Source: Gammaproteobacteria bacterium
GTDB lineage: Bacteria > Pseudomonadota > Gammaproteobacteria > Pseudomonadales > JADFDG01
Length of the DNA: 50,434 bases
Direction of reading: 5' to 3'
Assembly (NCBI GenBank): GCA_018262975.1
Contig: JADFDG010000021.1
Location: 1 to 50,434, forward strand
The notes under the pieces are model-generated. The model did not search any database. It saw only the letters and a list, made by a program, of their open reading frames with translations, and was not told the origin of the DNA. The first letter of the stretch is position 1. The number at the start of each line of letters is the position of its first letter. Below are positions 1 through 8,594 of this stretch, piece after piece. The position numbers and the translations under genes were made by a program.

Positions 1-77
1 AACCCAGCGGCCCAGGGGGTCAATTTTCAATCGGCGTTTTAGACCCAAAGGGGGTCAGTTTTCAGTCGGCGTTGACA
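1..77 (-). mobile_element. Terminal end of an insertion sequence, IS21-like (partial)
   Basis: Read on the minus strand from position 77, the sequence starts TGTCAACGCC and contains two imperfect copies of one motif, GACTGAAAACTGACCCCC (about 50-67) and GATTGAAAATTGACCCCC (about 15-32), spaced 35 bp apart. Ends that begin with TG and carry tandem internal repeats are typical of the IS21 family. The element runs out of the window, so no transposase gene is visible and the family call is an inference. It interrupts the RCC1-repeat gene on its right. The junction is placed at 77/78 because codon 237 of that gene is the TGT at the element tip. Confidence 0.55.
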
Positions 78-785
78 CGTAAGGCAGGCGTCACGATCTG
101 CGGCGGTTTCCCGGCCCAGCGGTGCCACACAGCTTCCATATGTCCACAGCACGCCGCGCTTATCGATGGAGAAGCCGGGAACGCTGCGCACGATATCAAC
201 CAAGCCTGAAATCGGTGATGGCGCTTCATTTTCCCTGAGCTTGGTTGGTCCAAGTCCACCTGACTTACCCCAACCCCAACCGACAACAGTGCCGTCTTCA
301 AGCAACGCATGGACAGCGGCACCAGAGATAGCGACATCGACCGCCCCGGAGATCCCCGGCACGAGCTTTGGCTCAAGCTGGGAATCTCCTGCGACCGGAT
401 GTCCCAATGTCCCGTAGCGCGCTGGCCCCCATGTCCAGACGCTACCATCCCGCTTGAGAATGACCGCCACGTCAGCCGCCACTACAGACCTTGCCCCGTC
501 AAAGTCGGGAATCCGTGCCGGCAGCCACCCTTCTTCCTGCTTGGACACCTTTCGACCCAAGCTCCCTTTAACGGGGCTTGTCCCCCAACTCCAGACGCTG
601 CCATCCGGCTTGATGCCGACCGAGAAGCCGCTGCCTATCGCCAACACCCTCGGCCTCGTATTGATCGGCAGCGGCTTCTCCAGTGGCTCGTCCTTCATCT
701 GGACCGGCTTGGGGTCAGCACCGTCACACCCGGTTATCAGTAGCGACAGAAGCACCCCAACCATCACTCGACCAATCGCGCTCAT
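39..785 (-). pseudogene. RCC1-repeat lipoprotein, 3' end truncated by insertion sequence
   Basis: The frame starts at ATG 785 with a lipoprotein signal peptide: a hydrophobic stretch ending in the lipobox LITGC, so the mature protein would be lipid-anchored at the cell envelope. The body has RCC1-type blade motifs of the form GSVWSWG, GSVWTWG, GTVVGWG and GVLWTYG, spaced roughly 50 residues apart, which suggest part of a beta-propeller. About 236 native residues remain; the last 12 codons, ending KTDPLWV, are read from the insertion sequence end. Propellers of this family usually have seven blades, so about three are missing. Bacterial RCC1 proteins have no single known function. The remnant may still be expressed but is probably not functional. 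Confidence 0.7.
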
Positions 786-1063
786 GAGTTCTCGCCTTAT
801 TTGCCGGCGTGCGGCGGCGGGCACTTCCGCGTCACAAGGAGCGGACTGAAGGGAATGCGGCTGGCCTGGCAAATGTTGTCCGGCCGCCAGAGGAAATTCG
901 CGGAGGGAAAACGCAACGTGCAACATGGCTCGCCGATCCTTGTGAGCGCGTCAACGGCGCGGGCCCATCCATGAGCAAGGGCATCGTGCCGGCTGACGAA
1001 TCCTGATGGCTTACGCTAGCGCATATTTCCCTGCCAGCGGAAGGGAATAAAGCAAGGGGATAT
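786..1063. other. Intergenic stretch without a convincing gene
   Basis: With the REP pair at 1064-1131 this forms a gap of about 340 bases between the RCC1 gene start and the DUF2806 gene end. It must hold the promoter of the truncated RCC1 gene. A small stem (TTCCCT at 1027-1032 and AGGGAA at 1042-1047) lies near the REP pair. Short open frames here show no protein-family features. Confidence 0.4.
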
Positions 1064-1087
1064 GTAGAGAGGGGGCCATGCCCCCGA
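1064..1087 (+). repeat. REP-like palindrome, copy 1 (forward)
   Basis: Head GTAG, then AGA, then GGGGGC-CAT-GCCCCC and GA. It forms an inverted pair with the copy at 1108-1131; the linker between them carries AAGAGCG, the complement of the CGCTCTT linker seen at other copies. Confidence 0.85.
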
Positions 1088-1107
1088 TTACCGAAAAGCA
1101 AAGAGCG

Positions 1108-1131
1108 TCGGGGGCATGGCCCCCTCTCTAC
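1108..1131 (-). repeat. REP-like palindrome, copy 2 (inverted)
   Basis: Inverted partner of copy 1 with the same 24 bases. On the minus strand its GTAG head overlaps the end of the DUF2806 gene and supplies that gene's TAG stop codon (1128-1130). Confidence 0.85.
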
Positions 1132-2180
1132 AACTTCATTTTTTCGGCGAACAGGCCGCTGCCCTGCTCGCCCATCCAGTCGCCGATTTCCACGCGGAAG
1201 CCGCGCTTCTTCAACGCACCGCCCACCGCGAACAGGTAGGCGGAATCGGCGGTGCCGGAGAACAGCGCGAACACTTCGCGCCCCAGGCGGGTGAACGGCC
1301 GCGCCGGGATGGCCAGCTCCTGCCCCACGCCCTCGATCACCAGCGCCTTGCCATGGCAACGCAGCACGGCGCGGAAGCCACGCTCGGCCACCGTCTGCAG
1401 GGTCACCGAGGCGTCGGCGTCACTGGCCAGCAGGCCCATTTCCTCCAGCGCGGCGAACATCGGCTCGTGGATGTCGGCGTGGAAATAGCCGGCGGCATCG
1501 CGGCAGACGAACCCGCCCAGGTCCAGGCGCGACACGATGCGGATGGTTTCCACGTCGGCGCGCGACAAGGTCGCCAGCCAGGCCAGCGTGCGCAGGCTGT
1601 GGCTGCCCGGCTGGCGCACCTCGTCCACCAGCACACGCGCCCACAGGTCCTGGAAATCCGGACCCACGGCGCGCGCCGCCGATTCCTGCCAGCGCAATAG
1701 CCAGTCCGGATCCACCGGGCGCTCGGACTGGCCGGCAAATTCCAGCGTTTCGGCAATGGCCTCGGCGCGCAAACCGATGCGGCGCACGTTCAGCGAACGG
1801 CGCAGCGCACCGATGTCCGCGTCCAGGCGGATGCGGCGCAGCGCGGCGGCGGTGTCGGGCACCGCCAGTTCGGCGGCGGGGTCCTCGGGGGCCACCTCGA
1901 TGATGGCGTTCAGGCGGATGTGGCTGGCGGAGCGCCGGTCATCGGCCTCGACGATGTCCCCGGCGCGGTTGAACTCCTTGCGCCCGGCATGCAGGTCATC
2001 GAGCTCGCCCAGCATGGTGTGGATGGCCTTCAGCTCGGCCTCGCGCACCCGGGCACGGTCACCGGGACGGTCGCGCATGCGCCAGGGCGCCAGCAGGGCG
2101 GCGTCACCGCCACCGAACAGCGTCTGCCAGATGCGATCGACCAGTTTTGCGCGCCTTTCGGCGATGTCCGGACCCGCCAT
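1128..2180 (-). CDS. DUF2806 / TIGR03899-type protein
   Basis: A 350-residue protein of unknown function. The middle region, with RWQESAARAVGPDFQDLWAR and then PGSHSLRTLAWLATLS, matches the DUF2806 pattern, in which a helical segment precedes a region resembling other phage- and stress-associated DUFs. No signal peptide or membrane segment is seen. ATG 2180 is preferred over upstream in-frame starts because AGGAGG lies just before it. The gene ends inside a REP-like palindrome whose GTAG head gives the TAG stop. It lies back to back with the acyl-CoA dehydrogenase gene and no functional link is evident. The family call rests on recalled motif similarity. Confidence 0.7.
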   Translation of the reverse strand: MAGPDIAERRAKLVDRIWQTLFGGGDAALLAPWRMRDRPGDRARVREAELKAIHTMLGELDDLHAGRKEFNRAGDIVEADDRRSASHIRLNAIIEVAPEDPAAELAVPDTAAALRRIRLDADIGALRRSLNVRRIGLRAEAIAETLEFAGQSERPVDPDWLLRWQESAARAVGPDFQDLWARVLVDEVRQPGSHSLRTLAWLATLSRADVETIRIVSRLDLGGFVCRDAAGYFHADIHEPMFAALEEMGLLASDADASVTLQTVAERGFRAVLRCHGKALVIEGVGQELAIPARPFTRLGREVFALFSGTADSAYLFAVGGALKKRGFRVEIGDWMGEQGSGLFAEKMKL

Positions 2181-2328
2181 GCCGCTCCTCCTGCCTGCCA
2201 CCGAGCCTAGCATGCCACCCGCCGTGAGCACTCCGGCCAGCCATCGCCGCCCGCGCAGGTCATTTACATCTGCCCGGCCGCACCTAGACTACGCCGTCAC
2301 GTTACCCATCCCGTCCCGAGGACAGCCC

Positions 2329-3540
<1,212 letters not shown>

Positions 3541-3542
3541 AC

Positions 3543-3839
3543 ATGGCAACACGCAAGGACAAGAAGCAGGTCATCGGCGAGGAACTCACCGACGCGCAGG
3601 TACAGCGCTTCCTGGCAGCGGAACCGCCCGCCGGCGTCGACCGTGATTTCCATTGCCTGGAGCGGGCCTACCGTGGCCTGCGTGCGCACGACTTCGAGCG
3701 TTTCCTGGGCTTCTTCGTGGCCGCCGGCCGCAACGTCGACGCCACCGACCCGCGTGGCCACACGCTGGCGGCGGTCATCGCCGGGCATGAAGCCGGCGCC
3801 GACTACCGTGAGGCGCTCACGCGCGCCGGCGCCCGCTGA
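3543..3839 (+). CDS. PA4642-family small protein
   Basis: A 98-residue protein that begins MATRKDKKQVIGEELTD and ends in a segment like GRNVDATDPRGHTLAAVIAG. This matches the conserved gammaproteobacterial family named for Pseudomonas PA4642, whose function is unknown. It has no signal peptide or membrane segment. It starts two bases after the acyl-CoA dehydrogenase stop, suggesting one transcript. Its TGA ends at 3839, directly abutting the stop of the convergent diguanylate cyclase gene at 3840, so the two genes meet tail to tail with no spacer. Confidence 0.8.
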   Translation: MATRKDKKQVIGEELTDAQVQRFLAAEPPAGVDRDFHCLERAYRGLRAHDFERFLGFFVAAGRNVDATDPRGHTLAAVIAGHEAGADYREALTRAGAR

Positions 3840-5102
3840 TCAGGCGCCGGCATCGAAGCCGACCGGGGCAAGATCACCGGACCACGGAGACACTTCGACG
3901 CGGTTGCGGCCGTTGCGCTTGGCCGCATAGAGCGCACTGTCCGCGGCCATCAACAGGTCGCGTGGCGCGTGCAGCGGCGTCGGCACGATGCAGGCCACGC
4001 CGACACTGGCCGTGACCACGTCGGCGGCCGCCGACGCGCGGTGCGGGATGCGGTAGGCGGCGATGTCACGCACCACCCGCCAGCCGATTTCCCGGGCATC
4101 CTCGCCGCTGGTGGCCGGCAGGATCATCGCGAACTCCTCGCCACCGTAGCGCGCTGCGAGGTCCCCGGAACGCTGCGAGTGTGCGCGCAGCACCGAGCCC
4201 ATCACGATCAGGCAATCGTCGCCCGCCTGGTGCCCGTAGGTGTCGTTGTAGTTCTTGAAGAAATCCAGGTCGATCAGCAGCAGGCTGAGCGGATAGCCGC
4301 CGCGGCGCGCACGATTCCACTCGGCCGCCAGCTGCTCGTCGAAGTGGCGGCGGTTGGCGATGCCGGTGAGGCCATCCTGGTCCACCAGTTCCTGCAACTG
4401 GTGGTTGGCCATTTCCAGCTCGTTCTGCTTGAGCCACAACAGGCGGCGGTGCAGGAACTGGCGCCGGGCGGAGTGCTCGACCCGGTAACCCGCGTACAGG
4501 GCCATGAAGGCAGCGGTGACGTAGAAAATGCTGTAGGCGGCCACCAGTTCCGGGGCCTGCGGGCGCAACTCGCCGATGAACACCAGGTAACCACCACCGA
4601 TCAGCAGCAACAGCGTCAGCGCCAGCCAGAAGCGCAGGTGCAGGAGCATGCCGGTGAACATCGCCACCAGCAACACGCCGGGCGAATAGACCAGCACGAG
4701 CTGGGCGTCGCCCAGGCTCATCAAGCCGAACATCATCGCCGCGGTGACCAGCACGAACGCCGCCAGCACCGGCTGTTGGCGCGGCCCGAACCAGCGGCTG
4801 CGACTGAAAAGCACGATCAGTGCCGCCAGCGGGCTGACCACCGCGTAGCGCAGCACCATGGCCTGCGACTCGGCACCGTGCACGAACAGCATGTCGAGGA
4901 TGCCGGCGGCCAGCAGCACGAGGAACGCCACCAGCAACACGCGCCGGCGGTAGTTGATGTAACGGGCAGAGAAGTCGGCGACGAATTCGCCCTCGAGGTC
5001 GCGCGGAAAACGCAGGAAGCGATGCCCGGAGGCAACCAGGCCCTCCAGGCGATCGATTTCGCGGTCATGCGCCTGGATGGCTTCGGCCCGTGTGTTGGGC
5101 AT
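3840..5102 (-). CDS. Membrane-bound diguanylate cyclase (GGDEF)
   Basis: A 420-residue protein expected to make cyclic di-GMP from two GTP. The N-terminal half has about six hydrophobic segments (roughly residues 54-205), forming an integral-membrane sensor of MASE-like type. A linker helix follows (about 210-240), then a GGDEF domain starting DGLTGIANRRHF. The active-site motif is RYGGEEF (GGEEF at 320-324), so the enzyme should be active. An RSGD motif at 311-314 fits the RxxD inhibitory site for product feedback. There is no EAL domain. What the membrane part senses cannot be told. No other c-di-GMP gene is nearby. Confidence 0.92.
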   Translation of the reverse strand: MPNTRAEAIQAHDREIDRLEGLVASGHRFLRFPRDLEGEFVADFSARYINYRRRVLLVAFLVLLAAGILDMLFVHGAESQAMVLRYAVVSPLAALIVLFSRSRWFGPRQQPVLAAFVLVTAAMMFGLMSLGDAQLVLVYSPGVLLVAMFTGMLLHLRFWLALTLLLLIGGGYLVFIGELRPQAPELVAAYSIFYVTAAFMALYAGYRVEHSARRQFLHRRLLWLKQNELEMANHQLQELVDQDGLTGIANRRHFDEQLAAEWNRARRGGYPLSLLLIDLDFFKNYNDTYGHQAGDDCLIVMGSVLRAHSQRSGDLAARYGGEEFAMILPATSGEDAREIGWRVVRDIAAYRIPHRASAAADVVTASVGVACIVPTPLHAPRDLLMAADSALYAAKRNGRNRVEVSPWSGDLAPVGFDAGA

Positions 5103-5173
5103 GGAAACGAGTGACCCCCTTGGTCAACTGCGCCTGGCCGGAACCATCGGCTGATACTCGTGAAAGCCCTATA

Positions 5174-5186
5174 GTAGAGAGGGGGT
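5174..5186 (+). repeat. Decayed REP-like half-element
   Basis: GTAGAGAGGGGG is intact but the CAT-GCCCCC arm is lost. It lies in the leader of the methyltransferase gene. Confidence 0.5.
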
Positions 5187-5267
5187 CGCTGTATGGCTAC
5201 ACCACCCGTTCAAGGGGGGGTTGCGCAACGACCATCAGGCAATGACGAGAAGAATCACGCCGACACC

Positions 5268-5885
5268 ATGAGCCTTTACGAAGATCACGTATTCCCGGTA
5301 TTGCTCGATTTCGCCACCCGCCCGTTCCGTCGTGACCGCCAGGCCCTCGTGGCCCGGGCACGCGGGCGCGTGCTGGAGATCGGCATCGGCACCGGTGCCA
5401 ACCTGCCCTATTACACCGATGCCGCCACCGAGGTGGTGGGCCTGGAGCCGTCGCGCGCCATGCTGGAAGACGCCGCGCGGGTGGCTGCCGGACTGCATGG
5501 CAAGACCCGCTTCGAGTTCGTCGCCGGCGGCGCCGAGGCGCTGCCGTTTGCCGACCAGAGCTTCGATACGGTCATCGCCTGCCTGGTGTTCTGCACCATT
5601 CCCGAGAACGAAGCCGCGGCGCGCGAGGCATTCCGCGTGCTCAAGCCCGGCGGGCAGTTCCTGTTCTTCGAACACGTGGCGCACCCGCGCGCCAGCGTGC
5701 GCCGCTGGCAGGAGCGCCTCAATCCCGCCTGGAAGAAGGTGGCCTGCGGCTGCAACCTCAACCGCGACACCGCGGCCCTGTTCCGCCAGGCCGGCTTCCG
5801 CATGGACGAGTGCGACGCTTTCGAGCACCCCAAGGTCCCGGCACTGGCCGGCGCCATGATCCGCGGCCGCGCCACCCGCGACTGA
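5268..5885 (+). CDS. Class I SAM-dependent methyltransferase
   Basis: A 205-residue methyltransferase. Motif I, VLEIGIGTGAN, is at residues 35-45, followed by the acidic GLEPS of motif II, then SFDTVIACLVFCTIPEN and the RVLKPGGQFLFFEHVAHP segment. This pattern resembles the METTL7/phosphatidylethanolamine methyltransferase-like group, but the substrate is not clear. ATG 5268 (MSLYEDHVFPVLLDF) is chosen because the family N-terminus begins there and the upstream extension reads through a decayed REP element. The gene is followed by an inverted REP pair before the csoR-type operon. Confidence 0.85.
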   Translation: MSLYEDHVFPVLLDFATRPFRRDRQALVARARGRVLEIGIGTGANLPYYTDAATEVVGLEPSRAMLEDAARVAAGLHGKTRFEFVAGGAEALPFADQSFDTVIACLVFCTIPENEAAAREAFRVLKPGGQFLFFEHVAHPRASVRRWQERLNPAWKKVACGCNLNRDTAALFRQAGFRMDECDAFEHPKVPALAGAMIRGRATRD

Positions 5886-5898
5886 CCCCGCGCTTCCT

Positions 5899-5922
5899 GC
5901 AGAGAGGGGGCCATGCCCCCGA
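5899..5922 (+). repeat. REP-like palindrome, copy 3 (forward)
   Basis: Head GCAG instead of GTAG, then AGA and the GGGGGC-CAT-GCCCCC core. It is followed by the linker CGCTCTTGCC and paired with the inverted copy at 5948-5971. Confidence 0.85.
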
Positions 5923-5947
5923 CGCTCTTGCCCCTTGCGGGAACGAA

Positions 5948-5971
5948 TCGGGGGCATGGCCCCCTCTCTAC
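5948..5971 (-). repeat. REP-like palindrome, copy 4 (inverted)
   Basis: Inverted partner of copy 3 with the full GTAG head. The pair can fold into one long hairpin between the methyltransferase stop and the sulfide operon promoter, and may act as a terminator. Confidence 0.85.
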
Positions 5972-5986
5972 AAGGGCGGCGGCGCC

Positions 5987-6015
5987 TTGACCGGATACGG
6001 TAGGGGGTATAGTAT
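5987..6015 (+). promoter_or_regulatory. Promoter with G-tract operator for the CsoR-type operon
   Basis: A -35 box TTGACC (5987-5992) and a possible -10 box TAGTAT (6010-6015) are separated by 17 bp. The spacer contains GGTAGGGGGTATAGTAT, a run of G flanked by ATAC (5995-5998) and GTAT (6012-6015). This resembles the G-tract operators bound by the CsoR/RcnR family, so the first gene product probably represses its own operon here. Confidence 0.65.
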
Positions 6016-6048
6016 CTGCCCTGTCCATAGCAGCACCGGACAGCCCCC

Positions 6049-6321
6049 ATGCAAGGCCACGACAGCAAGACCAAGAGCGACGTCACCAACCGCCTGTCCC
6101 GTATCGAGGGCCAGATCCGCGGCATCCGTCGACTGATCGACGAGGACGCCGATTGCGACAAGATCGCCCAGCAGATGGCGGCGGCACGCAAGGCGCTCGA
6201 CAAGGCCTTCCACGAGATGCTCGCCTGCATGATCGAGAAGGACGTGCTGTGCAGCCGCGGCGACGAGAATCCCGAAGCCAACATGGCGCACATCCGCGAC
6301 CTGTTGAGCAAGTACGCCTGA
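6049..6321 (+). CDS. CsoR/FrmR-family transcriptional repressor, atypical cysteines
   Basis: A 90-residue all-helical repressor of the DUF156 family, with the signature NRLSRIEGQIRGIRR at 14-28. It probably binds the G-tract operator just upstream and controls the three following genes. Copper-sensing CsoR uses Cys-His-Cys at 0, +25 and +29. Here, counting from Cys36, positions +25 and +29 are Met61 and Asp65, and the second cysteine is Cys60 (+24), with another at Cys68. The copper site is therefore absent. Because the operon encodes sulfide:quinone oxidoreductase, a thiol or persulfide signal, as for CstR, is more likely than a metal; that is an inference. Confidence 0.85.
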   Translation: MQGHDSKTKSDVTNRLSRIEGQIRGIRRLIDEDADCDKIAQQMAAARKALDKAFHEMLACMIEKDVLCSRGDENPEANMAHIRDLLSKYA

Positions 6322-6349
6322 CACCACCGAACCCACTGGAGGCAATGCC

Positions 6350-6577
6350 ATGAAAATGACCATCAACCAGGGCCTGCGCCTGATGGCCGGCTTCTTCACC
6401 CTGCTGAGCCTCGCGCTGGGCTGGTACGTGCACCCCGGCTTCTTCCTGTTCACCGCCTTCGTTGGCCTGAACCAGTTGCAGAGCGCCTTCACCGGCTGGT
6501 GCCCGGCCATGTGGATGCTGGAAAAAGCCGGCTTCCGCAAGGAAGCACCGGTAGACGGCCCGGCCTGCTGCAACTGA
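6350..6577 (+). CDS. DUF2892 (YgaP-like) membrane protein
   Basis: A 75-residue protein with two close hydrophobic segments (about 8-26 and 28-48), of the DUF2892 type found as the membrane part of the rhodanese YgaP and as a stand-alone partner in sulfur-metabolism clusters. Cys51 lies in FTGWCPAM, a conserved spot of the family, and a CC pair sits at the C-terminus (PACCN). GGAGG lies 6-10 bases before the ATG. It is cotranscribed with the repressor (28-base gap) and the downstream haem protein. Its role in sulfide handling is inferred from context. Confidence 0.82.
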   Translation: MKMTINQGLRLMAGFFTLLSLALGWYVHPGFFLFTAFVGLNQLQSAFTGWCPAMWMLEKAGFRKEAPVDGPACCN

Positions 6578-6594
6578 ACCGGGAGTACATCGCC

Positions 6595-7191
6595 GTGGAA
6601 AAACGCATGATGCGTCGCCTCGCCGGCCTGGTGCTCGCCACCGGCACGGCGCTGGCCGGAACCGCCACGATGGCCGCCGACCCCGGCGGTGAAGCCGAGT
6701 GGGCTGCCCGCGCCGCGGTGGTGGCCGGTGACCTCGGTGCGCGCCTCAAAGCGGAGCTGCAGGCGGCCATGGCCGCCGGCGGCCCGCTGGCCGCCATCGA
6801 CACCTGCCACGGCAAGGCCATGGCAGTCGCCGTCGAGCAGAGTGAATCGAGCGGCTGGGACGTGGGTCGCACCAGCCTGCGCGTGCGCAATCCCGACAAC
6901 GCCCCCGACGCCTGGGAGCGCAGTGTGCTCGAATCGTTCGAACAACGCATCGCTGCCGGCGAAAGCCCGGCGACGCTCACCGCGCAGAAAACGGTGAAGG
7001 TCGGCGACCACCACTATTTCCGCTACATGAAAGCGATCCCCACCGCCGAGATGTGCACGATGTGCCACGGCAAGGCCATTGCCCCCGAGGTGGCGGCCAA
7101 GATCGGCGAGCTGTACCCGGACGACCGCGCCACCGGCTTTGCGCCGGGCGAACTGCGCGGCGCGTTCACGCTGACCCGGCAGGTGGACTGA
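6595..7191 (+). CDS. DUF3365 (Tll0287-like) periplasmic c-type haem protein
   Basis: A 198-residue protein if the GTG at 6595 is used; GGGAG lies 9 bases before it. An ATG at 6607 is an alternative start. The N-terminus is a signal peptide (MMRRLAGLVLATGTALAGT) with likely cleavage near TMAA-D. The rest fits DUF3365: DTCHGKAMAV near the middle, then WERSVLESFEQR, and a single c-type haem motif CTMCH followed by GKAI. Such proteins have a PAS-like fold with one haem. A role in redox sensing or electron transfer next to the sulfide:quinone oxidoreductase is likely but not shown. Confidence 0.82.
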   Translation: MEKRMMRRLAGLVLATGTALAGTATMAADPGGEAEWAARAAVVAGDLGARLKAELQAAMAAGGPLAAIDTCHGKAMAVAVEQSESSGWDVGRTSLRVRNPDNAPDAWERSVLESFEQRIAAGESPATLTAQKTVKVGDHHYFRYMKAIPTAEMCTMCHGKAIAPEVAAKIGELYPDDRATGFAPGELRGAFTLTRQVD

Positions 7192-7249
7192 TCGCGATAC
7201 CCCAAGGACAACAACCACCAGCGCGCAATGATGCGCAGGAGAGAGCACC

Positions 7250-8536
7250 ATGGCACACGTCGTGATTCTCGGAGCAGGCCTCGGCGGCATGGCCGGCGCC
7301 TACGAAATGCGCGCCGCGCTGGGCAAGGAACACAAGGTCACGGTGGTCAACGAACGCCCGGACTTCCAGTTCGTGCCGTCGAACCCCTGGATTGCCGTGG
7401 GCTGGCGCAAGCGCCCGCAGACCAGTTTCGCCATCGAACCCGCGCTGAAGAAAAAGGGCATCGATTTCGTCGGGAAGCGCGCCGAGCGCATCGACGCCGA
7501 CGCGAAGCAGATCGGCTTCGGCGACGGCAGTTCGCTGTCCTATGACTACCTGGTGATCGCCACCGGCCCGCGGCTGGCCTTCGAGGCCGTGCCCGGCGCC
7601 GGCCCGCACGGCGGCCACACGCAATCGGTGTGCACACTCGACCACGCCGAGAAGGCCTGGGAAGACGTGCAGAAACTGGTCGCCAACCCCGGCCCGGTGA
7701 TCATCGGTGCGCTGCCCGGTGCCAGCTGCTTCGGCCCGGCCTACGAGTACGCGCTGATCCTCGAGACCGAACTGCGCAAGCGCAAGATCCGCAACAAGGT
7801 ACCCATGCTCTACGTCACCGCCGAGCCCTACATCGGCCACCTGGGCCTGGGCGGCGTCGGCGACTCCAAGGGCATGCTGGAAAGCGAGTTCCGCTCGCGC
7901 CACATCCAGTGGATCACCAACGCGCGCACCACGAAGATCGAGGCCGGCAAGATGTTCGTCGAGGAACTCGACGACGCCGGCAACGTGAAGAAGAACCACG
8001 AGTTGCCGTTCGTGCACAGCATGATGCTGCCCTCCTTCACCGGCGTGGACGCGGTGGCGAAGGTGGAAGGCCTGTGCAACCCGAAGGGCTTCGTCATCAC
8101 CAACGAGTTCCAGCGCAGCCCGAAGTACCCGTCCATCTACTCGGCCGGCGTGTGCGTGGCGCTGCCGCCGCTGGAGGCCACCCCGGTGCCCTGCGGCATG
8201 CCCAAGACCGGTTACATGATCGAATCGATGATGACGGCGCTGGTGCACAACATCCGCGACGAACTGGCCGGCAAGCAGCCGTCGCACAAGGGTTCGCTGT
8301 CGGCGTTCTGCCTGGCCGACATGGGCGATACCGGCGGCGCCTTCGTGGCCATCCCGCAGATCCCGCCGCGCAATATCACCTGGTTCAAGAAGGGCAAGTG
8401 GGTGCACTGGGCCAAGGTGGGCTTCGAGAAGTACTTCCTGTTCAAGATGAAGACCGGTTCCAGCGAGCCGTTCTACGAGAAGACCATCCTCAAGCTGGTG
8501 GGCATCAAGCGCCTGGACGAGCCGCCGGCCGGCTGA
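7250..8536 (+). CDS. sqr: Sulfide:quinone oxidoreductase
   Basis: A 428-residue membrane-associated FAD enzyme that oxidises sulfide to persulfide or polysulfide and reduces the quinone pool. The N-terminus has the FAD loop VVILGAGLGGMAGAYEM; a second nucleotide-fold segment contains LVIATGPRLAF. The three catalytic cysteines of the Acidithiobacillus-type enzyme can be matched: Cys128 (QSVCTLDHA), Cys160 (GASCFGPAYEYA) and Cys354 (SAFCLADMGDTG). PVPCGMPKTGYMIESM is typical of type I enzymes. It is the last gene of the repressor-DUF2892-DUF3365 operon, after a 58-base gap with AGGAGAG before the ATG, and is followed by a strong terminator. Confidence 0.9.
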   Translation: MAHVVILGAGLGGMAGAYEMRAALGKEHKVTVVNERPDFQFVPSNPWIAVGWRKRPQTSFAIEPALKKKGIDFVGKRAERIDADAKQIGFGDGSSLSYDYLVIATGPRLAFEAVPGAGPHGGHTQSVCTLDHAEKAWEDVQKLVANPGPVIIGALPGASCFGPAYEYALILETELRKRKIRNKVPMLYVTAEPYIGHLGLGGVGDSKGMLESEFRSRHIQWITNARTTKIEAGKMFVEELDDAGNVKKNHELPFVHSMMLPSFTGVDAVAKVEGLCNPKGFVITNEFQRSPKYPSIYSAGVCVALPPLEATPVPCGMPKTGYMIESMMTALVHNIRDELAGKQPSHKGSLSAFCLADMGDTGGAFVAIPQIPPRNITWFKKGKWVHWAKVGFEKYFLFKMKTGSSEPFYEKTILKLVGIKRLDEPPAG

Positions 8537-8549
8537 AGCCCTCGCAACG

Positions 8550-8576
8550 AAAAGGCCGGCAGATGCCGGCCTTTTT
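8550..8576 (+). terminator. Rho-independent terminator after sqr
   Basis: AGGCCGGC, loop AGAT, GCCGGCCT, with four A before and five T after. The flanking A and T runs let it serve the convergent SDR gene as well. Confidence 0.88.
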
Positions 8577-8594
8577 CATGGCAGCGCCGCGCCG

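Noticed and set aside
809-1006. A 65-codon plus-strand frame between the RCC1 gene and the DUF2806 gene.
   Set aside because: No ribosome binding site or known motif; likely chance in GC-rich DNA.
1537-2328. N-terminal extension of the acyl-CoA dehydrogenase frame.
   Set aside because: The extension is antisense to the DUF2806 gene and Ser/Arg-rich; the family N-terminus starts at ATG 2329.
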